From Sycon ciliatum (lineage: Eukaryota > Porifera > Calcarea > Leucosolenida > Sycettidae), in the NCBI RefSeq assembly GCF_964019385.1, contig NC_088649.1, forward strand, positions 20,609,508 to 20,673,507: a stretch of DNA of 64,000 bases, written 5' to 3'. The translations under genes and the position numbers were made by a program. Positions 42,659 to 52,833 of the stretch are shown here, piece after piece (within the stretch, counting starts at the first letter, position 1; the number at the start of each line of letters is the position of its first letter). The notes beneath the pieces were generated by a model. It made no database searches and had not been told where the DNA came from. It saw only the letters and a program-made list of their open reading frames with translations.

Positions 42659-43783
42659 GTTGTCCACGAAAGCCCTGTGCAGCTGCTTCCTCCATCACGG
42701 GCTGCCTACCGTCTCCCCAAACCCGAGATGGACGAATTGCAAGCCCAGCTCACGGAACTCCTCCGCAAGGGCTTCATCGAACCCAGCAAGTCACCATACG
42801 GTGCCCCAGTCTTTTTCGTTAAAAAGTCCGATGGCTCATTGCGCATGGTTTGTGATTGGCGGAATTTGAACAGGATCACCATCAAAAACAAAGCTTGCCT
42901 CCCAAACATTGATGACCTGTTTGATACCATTCAAGGTAGCTCATACTTCAGTAAGGTGGATTTACGCTCGGGATATAATCAGCTTAGGATCCGTCAGGAA
43001 GATGTACCTAAGACGGCTATCAATACTCCCTTCGGTCGTTTCCAGTTCCGGGTTATGGGCTTTGGATTAACTAACGCCCCTGCCACGTTTCAGTCATTGA
43101 TGAACAGTATTCTCCAACCGTACTTACGGCGGTTTGTGGTAGTGTTTCTGGATGATATTCTTATCTTCAGCAAATCCTGGCAAGATCATCTTGAACATAT
43201 CCAGACAGTTCTTGAGACGCTCCGGAAAAATTGGCTATTCTGTAAGCAGTCGAAATGTGAGTTTGGTGTCAAGGATGTTCTGTTTCTAGGGCATCGCATC
43301 GACGGTGAATGTATCGCTCCAGATCCAAAGAAGCTTAAAGCAGCGAGGGAATGGCAGCCACCGACGACAGTTACGGAGGTGAGACAGTTCCTTGGTTTTG
43401 CGAACTACTTTAGAAGATGTATTGAGCACTACTCTACTATATCGTGGCCATTAGAGGAGATCACTGGCAAACATGCCAGGTTCGAATGGAGTGGCCCCCG
43501 TCAGCATGCATTCGAATCCCTGAGACAGGCCTTGTTGAGTGCACCGCTGTTGAAACTAGCAAACGTGCAGAAGCCTTTCAGAGTTGCAACAGACGCAAGT
43601 GATTTTGCAATAGCAGGCGTCCTTCTCCAACAGGGGGAAAGCGATAGTGCTTGGCATCCTGTGGCATATGCCAGTCGTAAGCTGTCACAAGCGGAGCGAA
43701 ATTACACTGCTGCAGAACGCGAAACCCTGGCGGTGGTGTTTGCACTGCGATCCTGGAGAATTTTATCTATTCCAGCATTTTGA
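42659..43783 (+). pseudogene. pol: Gypsy pol, second part: reverse transcriptase and RNase H
   Basis: RT motifs [50 protein letters not shown] and catalytic [10 protein letters not shown] (FLDD at 43145-43156), then [20 protein letters not shown], then RNase H with [19 protein letters not shown] and [19 protein letters not shown]. An extra A in GAGAATTTT near 43758 shifts the frame and leads to a stop at 43781-43783. The next segment is in the alternate frame. Confidence 0.85.
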
Positions 43784-44447
43784 AGTGTTCAGTGACAGCA
43801 TGGCCGTAGTCTACTTGAGCACAAAAGCCAATCTCACTAAGCGCGAAGCTAGATGGGTTGAATTTCTTGCAGACTATGACTTCACAGTTAATCACAAACC
43901 CGGCAAGGAAAATATGGCTGATGCGTTATCCCGCCGCCCTGATCTGCGTGGGTCAGCAATTGGCAATGTAGTTGAGGAAAAGGATTGCCCACCCATCCTA
44001 CCAGCACCCCATTTGAATACGATTGAGTTTGCTTTGGAACTGAGTGATAGGGTTGCTGAGATGATTTCGGAAGCATATCAGAATGACGAGCAGCTTTCCC
44101 CAATAATTCAGCGGCTGCGCGGCGATTCCTCTGATAATCTACACGAGAGGTACTATTGGGATGAAGAGTCCAGGTACCTATACCTCCGTGCAGCACCAAA
44201 CAATCGCTTGTGTGTACCCAGGTGTGCAGTAAGGCTTCAGCTCCTGCAGGAGTACCACGACTGTGTTACGGCAGGCCATCAGGGACGGGATCGTACATAT
44301 TTCCGGCTTCGTCAATTCTTCTACTGGCCCAAGATGGGCCTTGACGTGAAGAAATTTGTTAACTCTTGCGGCATATGTCAGCGCACTAAGGGTGGGTTGC
44401 CTAGATCCGGTTTGCTGCAATCGCTCCCAGTACCAGACACCCCTGGA
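43762..44447 (+). pseudogene. pol: Gypsy pol, third part: RNase H end and integrase zinc domain
   Basis: The frame gives [36 protein letters not shown] (RNase H end), then the HHCC integrase zinc-binding domain (EYHDCVTAGHQGRDRTYFRL, MGLDVKKFVNSCGICQRTKG). A missing base in CCTGGAAAG near 44444 shifts the frame again just before the integrase core. Confidence 0.8.
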
Positions 44448-45523
44448 AAGTTATTTCCATGGACTTTATCGTTGGCTTACCCCAGACCCCTCAGGGCTTT
44501 GATGCAATTTATACATTTGTTGACCAGCTTACAAAATGTGTCCATTTAGTCCCCACGACTTCCAAAATTGACGCTAAGGGTTCTGCTGATTTGTATCTCC
44601 AGAATATGTTTAGATTACACGGTTTGAGTTCCACTATTGTTTGTGATCAGGACCCAAGATTTACTTCTGAATTTTTCCGGGAATTGTTTCATCAATTAGG
44701 TACCACCTTGTCGTTTAGTACTGCCAATCACCCACAGACCGATGGGCAGACTGAGAGAATGAATAGAGTGATTGAGGATGTGCTTAGAGCGTTTGTTAAC
44801 CACAAACAAGATAATTGGGACAAGCTTCTGCCTCTTTGCGAATTTGCAATTAATAGTTCATATCAGTCTTCCACTTCTAGCACGCCGTTTTATCTAAATT
44901 ATGGACTTAATCCCAAGTCCCCACCAGATTTCCTGGCACGGAGGGGAGGAGGGAGTGCCCCAGACTGGATCCAGGATCGGGCGGATGCCGTCAAGTTGGC
45001 AAAGGACGCCATGATTGCCGCTCAGGCTAGACAAGCTCAGTATGCAGACAGTGGAAGGGTGCCCAGCAACCTGAAGGTTGGCGACATGGTGCTCGTGTAC
45101 AAGGATTTCCTAACAACCGCAGAAGCCCGGGATCAGCCTTCACAGAAGCTACGCCCTAAGTGGTTCGGGCCCTACCCAATCATCAAGAAGATCGGACCCA
45201 ACGCCTATCAGCTGGATCTACCCAGCGCTATTCGGTGCCACCCTGTCTTCAATGTCGCTGCTCTGCGCCGGTATGAGCAGAATACTATTCCCGGCAGGCG
45301 GCAGCCACCCCCGCCACCGTTCACTGACTTGCACGGTCAGACCAGATACATGGTGGAGAAGATTCTTGACGATCGCCAGCGAAGGCATCAGACTCAGTAC
45401 CTTGTCAAGTGGCAAGGATACCCAGACGACGAAGCGACCTGGGAGCCAGAAGAGAACTTGCTGGACGAGGCCGGTGGGCGGATAGTTGCTCTGAGGCGTT
45501 ACAGGGCGTCCAGGGCATGTTAG
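44448..45523 (+). CDS. pol: Gypsy integrase core, GPY/F motif and chromodomain
   Basis: The integrase core has MDFIVGLPQT (first Asp), IVCDQDPRFTSEFFRELFHQ (second Asp), NHPQTDGQTERMNRVIEDVL (Glu). LRPKWFGPYPIIKKIGPNAY is the GPY/F motif. A chromodomain follows at about 45350-45470 (YMVEKILDDRQRRHQTQYLV, KWQGYPDDEATWEPEENLL). Chromodomains steer integration to marked chromatin in chromoviruses. The stop is at 45521-45523. The segment is intact but is separated from upstream pol by shifts. Confidence 0.9.
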
Positions 45524-45773
45524 TGACACTATGGTTACAGCGAAATGTTACTCGCTCAAATTCAATTGCACGTGTACCTTGAGAATTCCCACTTGATCCT
45601 TGTTGTGTTAAGCAATCCATTCCCCTCCTGTTTTAGATTTTCCCCATTTCCGTTATCTTCACTCGCCTGACTGTCCTTGGTTACCTTGCACGGTGCTTCA
45701 ATTAGATGAGCGTTGTTGGGTTGACACGATTTCATTTTGATTATTCCCTTTCCACATATTCCTCGACTCCCTG

Positions 45774-45808
45774 GAGGCACATGTGCCTCGCTTAGGAGGG
45801 AGGGATGG
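45774..45808 (+). other. Palindrome and polypurine tract before the 3' LTR
   Basis: GAGGCACATGTGCCTC (45774-45789) is a perfect 16-bp palindrome. It is followed by AGGAGGGAGGGATGG, the purine-rich tract expected to prime plus-strand synthesis, ending at the LTR start 45809. 45524-45773 has no frame of note. Confidence 0.8.
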
Positions 45809-45980
45809 TGTAACAGTTCCCTGTTAGCGCTAACCTTATCTGCCCTCTAGCTCTGTATCTTGCACCTTTCCCTATCCTGTCAGCACGCGCGTTATCACCT
45901 TAGGGCACGAAGTGCCCTATATCAGTTGTGTTGCCTTGAGCAAGCATTGTCTTTTCCAAGAATACCTTCAAACGGTTACA
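45809..45980 (+). repeat. 3' LTR, 172 bp
   Basis: Identical by eye to 38222-38393 and followed by the AGATC target duplicate. Confidence 0.95.
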
Positions 45981-46171
45981 AGATCCATCCTATCTCAGTT
46001 CATTCGTCGCTGTAAACTGGATAGCGCCCCTAACTGCCTGGATAAGAGAGATGTCAGTGAACATCCGGACATCAAAGATGTTTTGTATGTGGGTTTTTTC
46101 TGTGTGGCTGGGTGTAGACGGGGGACTAGGGTTGTGTGCAACACTCTCACAGTGAGAGCTGGATCACTTAC

Positions 46172-46243
46172 AAATCATACAATCCCGTCGTGGTTTGAAA
46201 CAGTCCAACAGGTAAGCGCCGAATTATATTGTTTGACAAATCC
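46172..46243 (-). CDS. LRR exon, 72 nt (U2, type Y)
   Basis: The minus strand has CTCTCTTCAG before and GTAAGT after. It encodes DLSNNIIRRLPVGLFQTTTG then LYDL, a full leucine-rich repeat in phase 2-2, closer to the LRR consensus at its end than the U1 copy. Confidence 0.7.
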
Positions 46244-46626
46244 CTGAAGAGAGTAGGGATACAGAAATACATTTACTGTTCTGTGACTTGAATAGCCTAC
46301 ACTAGTACTAGCTTATTCCTAAACACCACTCCCCTCTTCATTCCCATTCCAACATCTCGATGAAGATACAGAAGCAGGTACAGAAATGAAAGGCCGAAAC
46401 TCCGAATATACTTTTCTGGCCTGGATATGTAGATCTTAAAGTGAGCCAGAGCGCGCTAAAACATGACCACAGATATTTTGGAAAAGTCGAGAAAATCGCA
46501 ATTTGAATTCCGTGGCAAAAAAATACAATGTGTTTTGCAACGCCAGTTGCTGTTCTTGTTCTCCGAGCTCAGTCAACTGGACAATTGACAATTCTGGATG
46601 CAATTCATTTTTGCAAATAAGTCTAG

Positions 46627-46791
46627 CGGTATTTGTTTGAGTTTGTATGCCATAGTGTGCTGAGTCTCTCAAACAGATCTTCTTCGATGTATAGAGGGAA
46701 CAGCCTACTGTACTGCGGAGCAGAAGAAGACAACATCCTCGCGCTCCATACGGAGGATGAAATATTTTGTGGATTTGCATCGGAAACAGAA
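46627..46791 (+). other. Exon-like open block with GTAAGA donor (U2)
   Basis: 55 codons between a CTAG acceptor-like site and GTAAGA, with SVLSLSNRSSSMYRGNSLLY and CGAEEDNILALHTEDEIFCG. Two cysteines and the YRGNSLLYCG pattern could suit an extracellular fold, but I do not recognise it. The duplicate is 47490-47654; the U1 copy has a nonsense mutation. Confidence 0.3.
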
Positions 46792-46849
46792 GTAAGACCA
46801 TGACGACCACAGCGACGAGTCATTTGAGATTGACACTTTCATCGAGTTT

Positions 46850-47048
46850 AAAAGAATTGATGCGGGCAATCCTACATCCTGCAGTGACAAGAAGGTTTAC
46901 ACTGGTGCCAACCTGTCGAGCGATTGGCATCGACACTGACTTCTGACATTTCCCACAAGTAATCTTTCGTGCCCTTCCCTCGGGTGAAATACAGACAAGA
47001 ACAAACAGGATTGAAAACAGGCTGACTGAGTCATGCTGCTCTTTTCTC
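46850..47048 (-). pseudogene. Exon-like block with hydrophobic stretch and CxxC (U2)
   Basis: The minus strand reads SVSLFSILFVLVCISPEGRA, RKITCGKCQKSV and VGTSVNLLVTAG. Its duplicate is at 47713-47911. The acceptor TTTCACAG of the 1.38-kb copy is TTTCGGAG here and so lost. Confidence 0.35.
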
Positions 47049-47092
47049 TCCGAAACTCAACACGGCCAGCCTTAGAATGGCGTAATTCGCCA

Positions 47093-47408
47093 GTATGATT
47101 CAACCCAAGTATTGATTGATAGGAGAATGATACATTTTCCAACACCGTAGATGGAAATCATTTTTGTAGCTCAGCTGGTTAGAGCATTGCTCGCGAAATT
47201 ACTGTATCAGTTTGTATTACTGGTGAGAGTGGGGAGCTCTATGTAAGTGGTGCTCACCAGGCTCAACTTGGCCTAGTAAAGCTCAACTGATGAGGGGTGA
47301 ATTCCTAGAAACACGGTGTATTGAGCGGGGAGTGGTGCTGTCTTGCAGCTTAGCCGAGTGCAAGGCTTGAAGCACGTCTCTTGTGGTCTGGGTGGCAGTT
47401 GTGAGTCA
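47093..47408 (+). repeat. Hammerhead-bearing repeat (copy 2)
   Basis: Same layout as 1434-1860: ATTCAACCCAAG start, A-box-like GTAGCTCAGCTGGTTAGAGC at 47166, hammerhead at 47281-47326, then CTTGCAGCTTAGCCGAG. It is cut at 47408 by the 863-bp duplication joint. Confidence 0.75.
47281..47326 (+). ncRNA. Type I hammerhead ribozyme-like fold (copy 2, best preserved)
   Basis: Stem I GCTCAA (47281-47286) pairs with TTGAGC (47321-47326). Core CTGATGA is 47287-47293. Stem II GGGG/CCTA has a 6-base loop, with a G-A closing mismatch and one G-U. Core GAAA is 47308-47311. Stem III pairs A47311-T47319, C47312-G47318 and A47313-T47317 around a CGG triloop. The predicted cut is after A47320 (UA). All conserved positions of the hammerhead core are present; the weak point is stem II. 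Copy 58.65 kb keeps GAGG there, so an ancestral GAGG/CCTC stem is plausible. Confidence 0.7.
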
Positions 47409-47955
47409 GTTGCTGTTCTTGTTCTCCGAGCTCAGTCAACTGGACAATTGACAATTCTGGATGCAATTCATTTTTGCAAATAAGTCTAGCGGTATTTGTT
47501 TGAGTTTGTATGCCATAGTGTGCTGAGTCTCTCAAACAGATCTTCTTCGATGTATAGAGGGAACAGCCTACTGTACTGCGGAGCAGAAGAAGACAACATC
47601 CTCGCGCTCCATACGGAGGATGAAATATTTTGTGGATTTGCATCGGAAACAGAAGTAAGACCATGACGACCACAGCGACGAGTCATTTGAGATTGACACT
47701 TTCATCGAGTTTAAAAGAATTGATGCGGGCAATCCTACATCCTGCAGTGACAAGAAGGTTTACACTGGTGCCAACCTGTCGAGCGATTGGCATCGACACT
47801 GACTTCTGACATTTCCCACAAGTAATCTTTCGTGCCCTTCCCTCGGGTGAAATACAGACAAGAACAAACAGGATTGAAAACAGGCTGACTGAGTCATGCT
47901 GCTCTTTTCTCTCCGAAACTCAACACGGCCAGCCTTAGAATGGTGTAATTCGCCA

Positions 47956-48330
47956 GTATGATTCAACCCAAGTATTGATTGATAGGAGAATGATACATTT
48001 TCCAACACCGTAGATGGAAATCATTTTTGTAGCTCAGCTGGTTAGAGCATTGCTCGCGAAATTACTGTATCAGTTTGTATTACTGGTGAGAGTGGGGAGC
48101 TCTATGTAAGTGGTGCTCACCAGGCTCAACTTGGCCTAGTAAAGCTCAACTGATGAGGGGTGAATTCCTAGAAACACGGTGTATTGAGCGGGGAGTGGTG
48201 CTGTCTTGCAGCTTAGCCGAGTGCAAGGCTTGAAGCACGTCTCTTGTGGTCTGGGTGGCAGTTGTGAGTCAGTCATTATACAATTAAAGGGAGATACATG
48301 TAAACACGACCTGCAGTGTGGAGAGCAATA
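47956..48330 (+). repeat. Hammerhead-bearing repeat (copy 3)
   Basis: This duplicates copy 2 and extends further: after CTTGCAGCTTAGCCGAG the frame LSRVQGLKHVSCGLGGSCES continues to about 48330, as in copies 1 and 4. Confidence 0.75.
48144..48189 (+). ncRNA. Type I hammerhead ribozyme-like fold (copy 3)
   Basis: Identical by eye to 47281-47326 and exactly 863 bases downstream on the same strand. Confidence 0.7.
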
Positions 48331-48639
48331 CTTCAGAGCGATCCATTTTCTGTTTTACGATTCATTGTTCCTATATGAACCCAGAACAATATTGATTTTG
48401 GACGTATATCTATTCTCCAATGTGCGACCGACCCTCAATACTGAGCCAATTTAGTGTATATCGGAAGCAATTTATGTTTGAAAACTATACCTACTTGTAT
48501 AACCACATATCATCAATTTTAAAATGTTATATGTTTGGGCTATGATATGGGTTTGTGCTTGTAAAATACCGGTGGGATGTGGCCGTTCATACCGAAGTTA
48601 TAGGCATTTAAAATACGAGAGAACTTGGAAGCTCAGGGC

Positions 48640-49220
48640 CCTACGCTATGCTTTTTTTGCCTTGATGACCTAGACAAAAAAAGCATAGGGATGTTATAAA
48701 TTCTTATAAGTTTCTATTTTTTTGTTTTTAGACATAACCTGGAATTCGAACCCGCACTATAGCCCTGCATGCATCCCCGATACAATTCGCATACATAATA
48801 ATTCTTCCAAGTTGCTTCACGTTATGATCTTGTATTTGAAAGCCCTATTTGAATATGCATTGTGGCCAGCCGTGTTTGAATGTATGTTACGGGATAGGTA
48901 CGGGACAGGTACGGGACAGGCACGGGACAGGTACGGTCGAGGTTAATACGACACCGTCTACTGCCTTGTTGACGGCAAAAAAAGAAAAGGGATGTTCTAA
49001 ATTTTTCAATTCTCCTATTTTTTAAGGCATTACCTGGGATTCGAACCCGCACTATCGCCCCACATGCATTCCCCCCACACTTCGCATTCATACTCATTCT
49101 TCCAAGTTGCTTCACGTTATGATCTTGCGTTTGAAAGCCCGATTTGAATCCTGCGGCCAGCTGTATGTGGCCAGCTGTGTTTGATGGTACGGTACGGGAC
49201 AGATACGGGATAGCTCCAGG
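48640..49220 (-). repeat. Two tandem SINE-like units with tRNA B-box
   Basis: Units at about 48640-48945 and 48950-49220 share CTTCCAAGTTGCTTCACGTTATGATCTTG-type blocks. They also share, read on the minus strand, GCGGGTTCGAATCCCAGGTA, a perfect tRNA B box (GGTTCGAATCC). No matching A box or cloverleaf was found. 48890-48940 adds an 11-bp tandem repeat (TACGGGACAGG). This is probably an old tRNA-derived SINE. Confidence 0.55.
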
Positions 49221-50551
49221 CGTGACACAAACACACAAACACACAACAAAATACCAAAGGGGAGAGCTATACTTTTTTGCCTATACTAATACTAGGAGTG
49301 AACTATTGCAAGAGTTGTGATGCAAAGCTGGTCTGAACTGCGTTCAGGGTCAGTAGGCCTCGGCCTGGATCATGAATAACGTTGTATTGTATTCTATTGC
49401 TTTTATTATACATCGCAAGTCAAACTTGGGAAAAGGAAAGTGTGAAATACTGTTGACGCGCATTGGACATGCATGCAGCGTCGGAAATTCGGCGCGGAAA
49501 ATCAATCACTATTCAATGCAGAAATAACGTGCCAGAATCAGAGTACTATGTAGCTAGTGAGAGTCTGTGTACTAGTTTTGCAGTACTTCACACTTTCCTT
49601 TTCCCGCCTTATGACCTCAGCTATGACAGTTTTGTATGTGGAAACCCCATATATAATAGCAGTTTGGTCAATATTTTTAATCATTCAACATCTACCTTCA
49701 CTGATGAGCTAAGTATTATCGAAACAGCTGTCTCAAGGAGTTTATCAATATCGTCTACGGAAGTGTCCTCGCAATGGTGATGGTTGTGTGCAGGAGGGTC
49801 TAGTCGGCTAAAGAGCGCAGTGTAATGGTGGAGGTGACTCAACATTTTCTTCAATGGCCGAGAGCTCTGTCGCACCCTGTAATAATGCATGGAATAACCT
49901 AACCTAAAAAATAGCAATTCCAAGAATGGTGGAAAATCGGCCATTTTGCTGTCCTATTTGTATTTTTGGAGGTCTTGAATGCACGGTAACCCCCCTAAAT
50001 TTACATATTTCTAGGTTCTATGAAGTATGAGGATCTAAAAAATAAAATAAGAAGGGCATGTCTATGAAGAAATTATGAAGGTGTTCACCCAATTGTACTT
50101 TGCGGACGGGCATTTCTGCTAAGTTCATTTTTGTACCAAAATTACTATTTTTCTGAGTAGTCAATTCTGCTTGCTAGATTTTCTTGCTCAAATGCTTCAT
50201 TGTGATGTGTGAACGGACTTGCAATCACAAAGAGAAGCCAGACAACTGGTAAATCTGAAATATAACCCCAAAGCAAGCAAATTTAGGCCGAAATCGATAA
50301 ATACTCCGCGGAAACACCCCTGAATTTTTTTGTGAAATAACATGGGATGATACAGAGCACACTCATCCACTAAAAGGAGGGGGTTTATGAAGAAAAAAAT
50401 CACCCCCAAAGGGTTGGAGCCTCCTTAATGGTCCTTTCTTAAACTTTAATCTCTAGTGAAACTCTCTTACTTTAAAGTATCTCAAAATAACGTGATCCAT
50501 GCAAGAAAGTCTCTTTGCGATCCATCTAATAATTATAATGTGATAACTTAC
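49221..50551. other. No recognisable gene
   Basis: AT-rich unique sequence. Short frames at 49463-49780 (plus) and 49681-49944 (minus) have no recognisable motif. No repeat of another part of the window was noticed before the LRR exon at 50552. Confidence 0.4.
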
Positions 50552-50623
50552 AGGTCTAGTAATTTGGTGTTGGCTTGAAACAGTCCTGCAGGAAGGTCAA
50601 CAAGCTGATTATTGCGTACATCT
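50552..50623 (-). CDS. LRR exon, 72 nt (type Z)
   Basis: The minus strand has TTGTTTTCACAG before and GTAAGT after, the strongest splice context of the six. It encodes DVRNNQLVDLPAGLFQANTK then LLDL. It is 72 nt, phase 2-2, one leucine-rich repeat. It lies about 0.7 kb downstream, in transcription order, of the CxxC block at 51.3-51.48 kb. Confidence 0.75.
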
Positions 50624-51297
50624 CTGTGAAAACAAAGTAGAACTCTGCTCAGGCATACCCCTTGGTCTGCAGAAAAGTACCCGTAGTACCGAAGGTCCTT
50701 CGCATCGTGATATTCTTCAGTATGGAACAACACACCCATGCCCGAGGCAAGGAAGGTCATGTGTAATAGGAACACTTAATAGATGTCTACTGTAATCATT
50801 GTTCCATGTCAACTGCGTATGAATATTCAATTTTGCAAATACCAGAACAGTCTCGTCACTTCCAAAAACTAAACACTCAAAATATTTCCTCCAAGGGTAC
50901 AATTACTCGCCAAAGGCATAAGGGAGGTTTGCAGAGTTGGACGCAACTCCGAGTTTCTTGCTGAATGCAATCATCATGATCACTACCTAGGAGACTAAAA
51001 AGCGTAAACTCTTACAGTCCATTCATCGAACACAGTCCCTCTGGCTTTTGATAGTCCTCTCCGGGCCGAGTTGAGGATCAAAAAATTGACTTTTAATATC
51101 AAAAATCTGGGGTTAGGATCTGCTTCTCCTGAAATTATGCCATGGCATACCTGTTCTGATTTTGTAAAACCTGGCTGAATTTCTATTTCCCGGTACTTGG
51201 ACTTTTCTGGCCCGAATGGGGCAAGGAGTAATTGCATGGTTCACACAATGCAGGATGCACTGTTGTTTTGACTATCTGCAACTAGGTGCGGGAGACA

Positions 51298-51483
51298 TCA
51301 AAAAGTTAGGATGCCAGTTTCCAATGAATGGACTTTAGTAGCAGAGCAAAGTTCAGGTCCAACAATAACATTCTGACATTTCCCACAAGTAATCTTTCCT
51401 GCCCTTCCCTCAGGTGATATACAGACAAGAACAAACAGGACGGAATTCAGGCTGCCTGAGTCGGGTTGGTCTTTTCTCTGCAA
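51298..51483 (-). pseudogene. Exon-like block with hydrophobic stretch and CxxC (copy 5)
   Basis: The acceptor-like TTTTGCAG precedes RKDQPDSGSLNSVLFVLVC, then ISPEGRAGKITCGKCQ, NVIVGPELCSATKVHSLETG, with a stop at 51298. The 1.38-kb copy has Trp in place of this stop and stays open further. The paralogous match extends from 50881 to 51890 against 1-111 and 1011-1890. Confidence 0.4.
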
Positions 51484-51521
51484 AACTCAACACTGGCAGC
51501 CTTAGAGTGGTGTGAGTGGCC

Positions 51522-51880
51522 AGTATAATTCAACCCAAGTATTGATTGATAGAAGAAGAATAAATTTTCCAACACCGTAGATGGAAGTAATTGTTGTAGC
51601 TCAGCTGGTTAGAGCATTGCTCACGAAATCCCTTCATCAGTTTGTATCACTGGTGATGTTTGTGCCTGGAGAGCTCTATATATTATAAGTTGTGCTCACC
51701 AGGCTCAACTTAGCCTACTAAAGCTCAACTGACCGATTGTGAATTCCTAGAAACACTGTGTTTTATGCAAGGAGTGGTGCTGTCTTTCAGGTTAGCCGAG
51801 TGCAAGGCTTGAAGTACGCCTATTGTGGTCTGGGTGGCAGTCTTGAGTCAGTTAACTATCAATTAAAGTGGAAAAAACAT
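51522..51880 (+). repeat. Hammerhead-bearing repeat (copy 4, degenerate core)
   Basis: It has the A-box-like TAGCTCAGCTGGTTAGAGCA and, at 51723-51768, CTCAACTGACCGATTG...TAGAAACACTG. The CTGANGA core has an extra base and the closing stem I strand is lost, so this hammerhead is dead. The downstream frame VSRVQGLKYAYCGLGGSLES is retained. Confidence 0.7.
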
Positions 51881-51889
51881 GGGGCTTTG

Positions 51890-52130
51890 TTCGTAGCTTG
51901 TTCTTGTACGTTGTGCAGTGGCTTGTTTGTAGACCCATAAATCGTGCCAATATTGGGCCAATATTGAGGGGCATGCCAATTTCATGGTTCCCTTCAAAAG
52001 ATTTTGTCCGGGCTTTGGAATGTCGCTCTACACCCCAAAGCAAACCTACCTGCAAAATTTGAGCGAAATCTGAGAGACCGACTTGCACATATGTTCTGGT
52101 TTTCTCAGACATGCTCTCTTAAATTATTAT
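51890..52130. repeat. Copy of the GAGCGAAATCTGAGAGA repeat
   Basis: The order TTCGTAGCTTGTTCTTGTAC, CCAATATTGGGCCAATATTG, CCCCAAAGCAAACCTACCTG, GAGCGAAATCTGAGAGACCG, ending near CTCTCTTA, matches 15000-15250 and the inverse of 11455-11580. Confidence 0.75.
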
Positions 52131-52188
52131 GTAGAAGTCCTGATGTTGTAGTGTTACAGAAGTAGCGATTTGTGTACTTTCCCCGTTA

Positions 52189-52833
52189 GGCCAAGTAAAA
52201 ATAATTGGTTGTTGACCGTCAGCGCCCGCCCCGATTTTTTAGTCCGTCCCGGGATTTATTTTATTTTTATTTTAGTGATCAACGGTAGAAAAATCGTGTG
52301 TTTAGCGAAGCGCAAACTACTATTTTTAGCAGTACGCGCGTACGTGAGCTCTTAAGTACATGTACAGCTTCAATGTGCTTTTTCCATAGCGACATTACGC
52401 AGTGCAGGCCGTGATTCCAGTGTACTTGTGTGAAATCTGGCAACTACAATACATGGCACTGTAGACTGTGCAGTGTACAGTGTACCACCATAATTATCTA
52501 CGCCTGCATCCATGGAAACTGCGCAGCCACCGCGTACCGCGTCCGAAGCTGTTGTTGATCGCCGCATGGCAGCAGGAAATTGTATAACAGGAAATTGTTA
52601 TCTGCACATGTTCAAAGTGTTTGGAGTATGCCCAGGCAGACTGGTAGCAGTCACAACCAACAATGGTAGTACACCCATAACCCCATAGATGTAATACATG
52701 CTAAGATTTCAAGATGTCTGGTCGATGCAGATATAAAAAAAAGTTATAAAGTAAAAAAACAAAACCCTCCCGTCCGCCCCGATTTGTCGGAAAATTCTGA
52801 CGATCAACAATTTTTTTTTTTTACTTTTCCTTG
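52189..52833. mobile_element. Unclassified MITE, about 645 bp
   Basis: GTTGTTGACCGTCAGCGCCC near the left end is mirrored by CTGACGATCAACAA near the right, and CCGCCCCGATT by the inverse at both sides, giving imperfect inverted ends. The paralogous sequence at 58922-58935 runs CCCCGTTAACAAAACTTC without this block, so it is an insertion. The target duplication is unclear. Confidence 0.6.

Larger units (their letters stand above)
38222..45980 (+). mobile_element. Ty3/Gypsy chromovirus-type LTR retrotransposon
   Basis: Two 172-bp LTRs that I read as identical (38222-38393, 45809-45980), TGTAACA...GGTTACA ends, and a 5-bp target duplication AGATC (38217-38221, 45981-45985). The paralogous site at 28944 is empty. 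Order: primer site, gag, protease, RT, RNase H, integrase, chromodomain, polypurine tract. A LINE (40088-42658) sits in pol, and two single-base shifts break pol (near 43758 and 44444). Identical LTRs imply a recent insertion. About 5.2 kb without the LINE. Confidence 0.95.
46546..48271. repeat. Tandem duplication with 863-bp unit
   Basis: 46546-47408 and 47409-48271 are nearly identical; I noticed one clear difference (ATGGCGTAATT against ATGGTGTAATT). The junction shares CAGTTGCTG with the left edge. Each unit carries the plus-strand exon-like block, the CxxC block on the minus strand, and a hammerhead repeat. It formed after the U1/U2 duplication because U1 has one copy. Confidence 0.95.
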
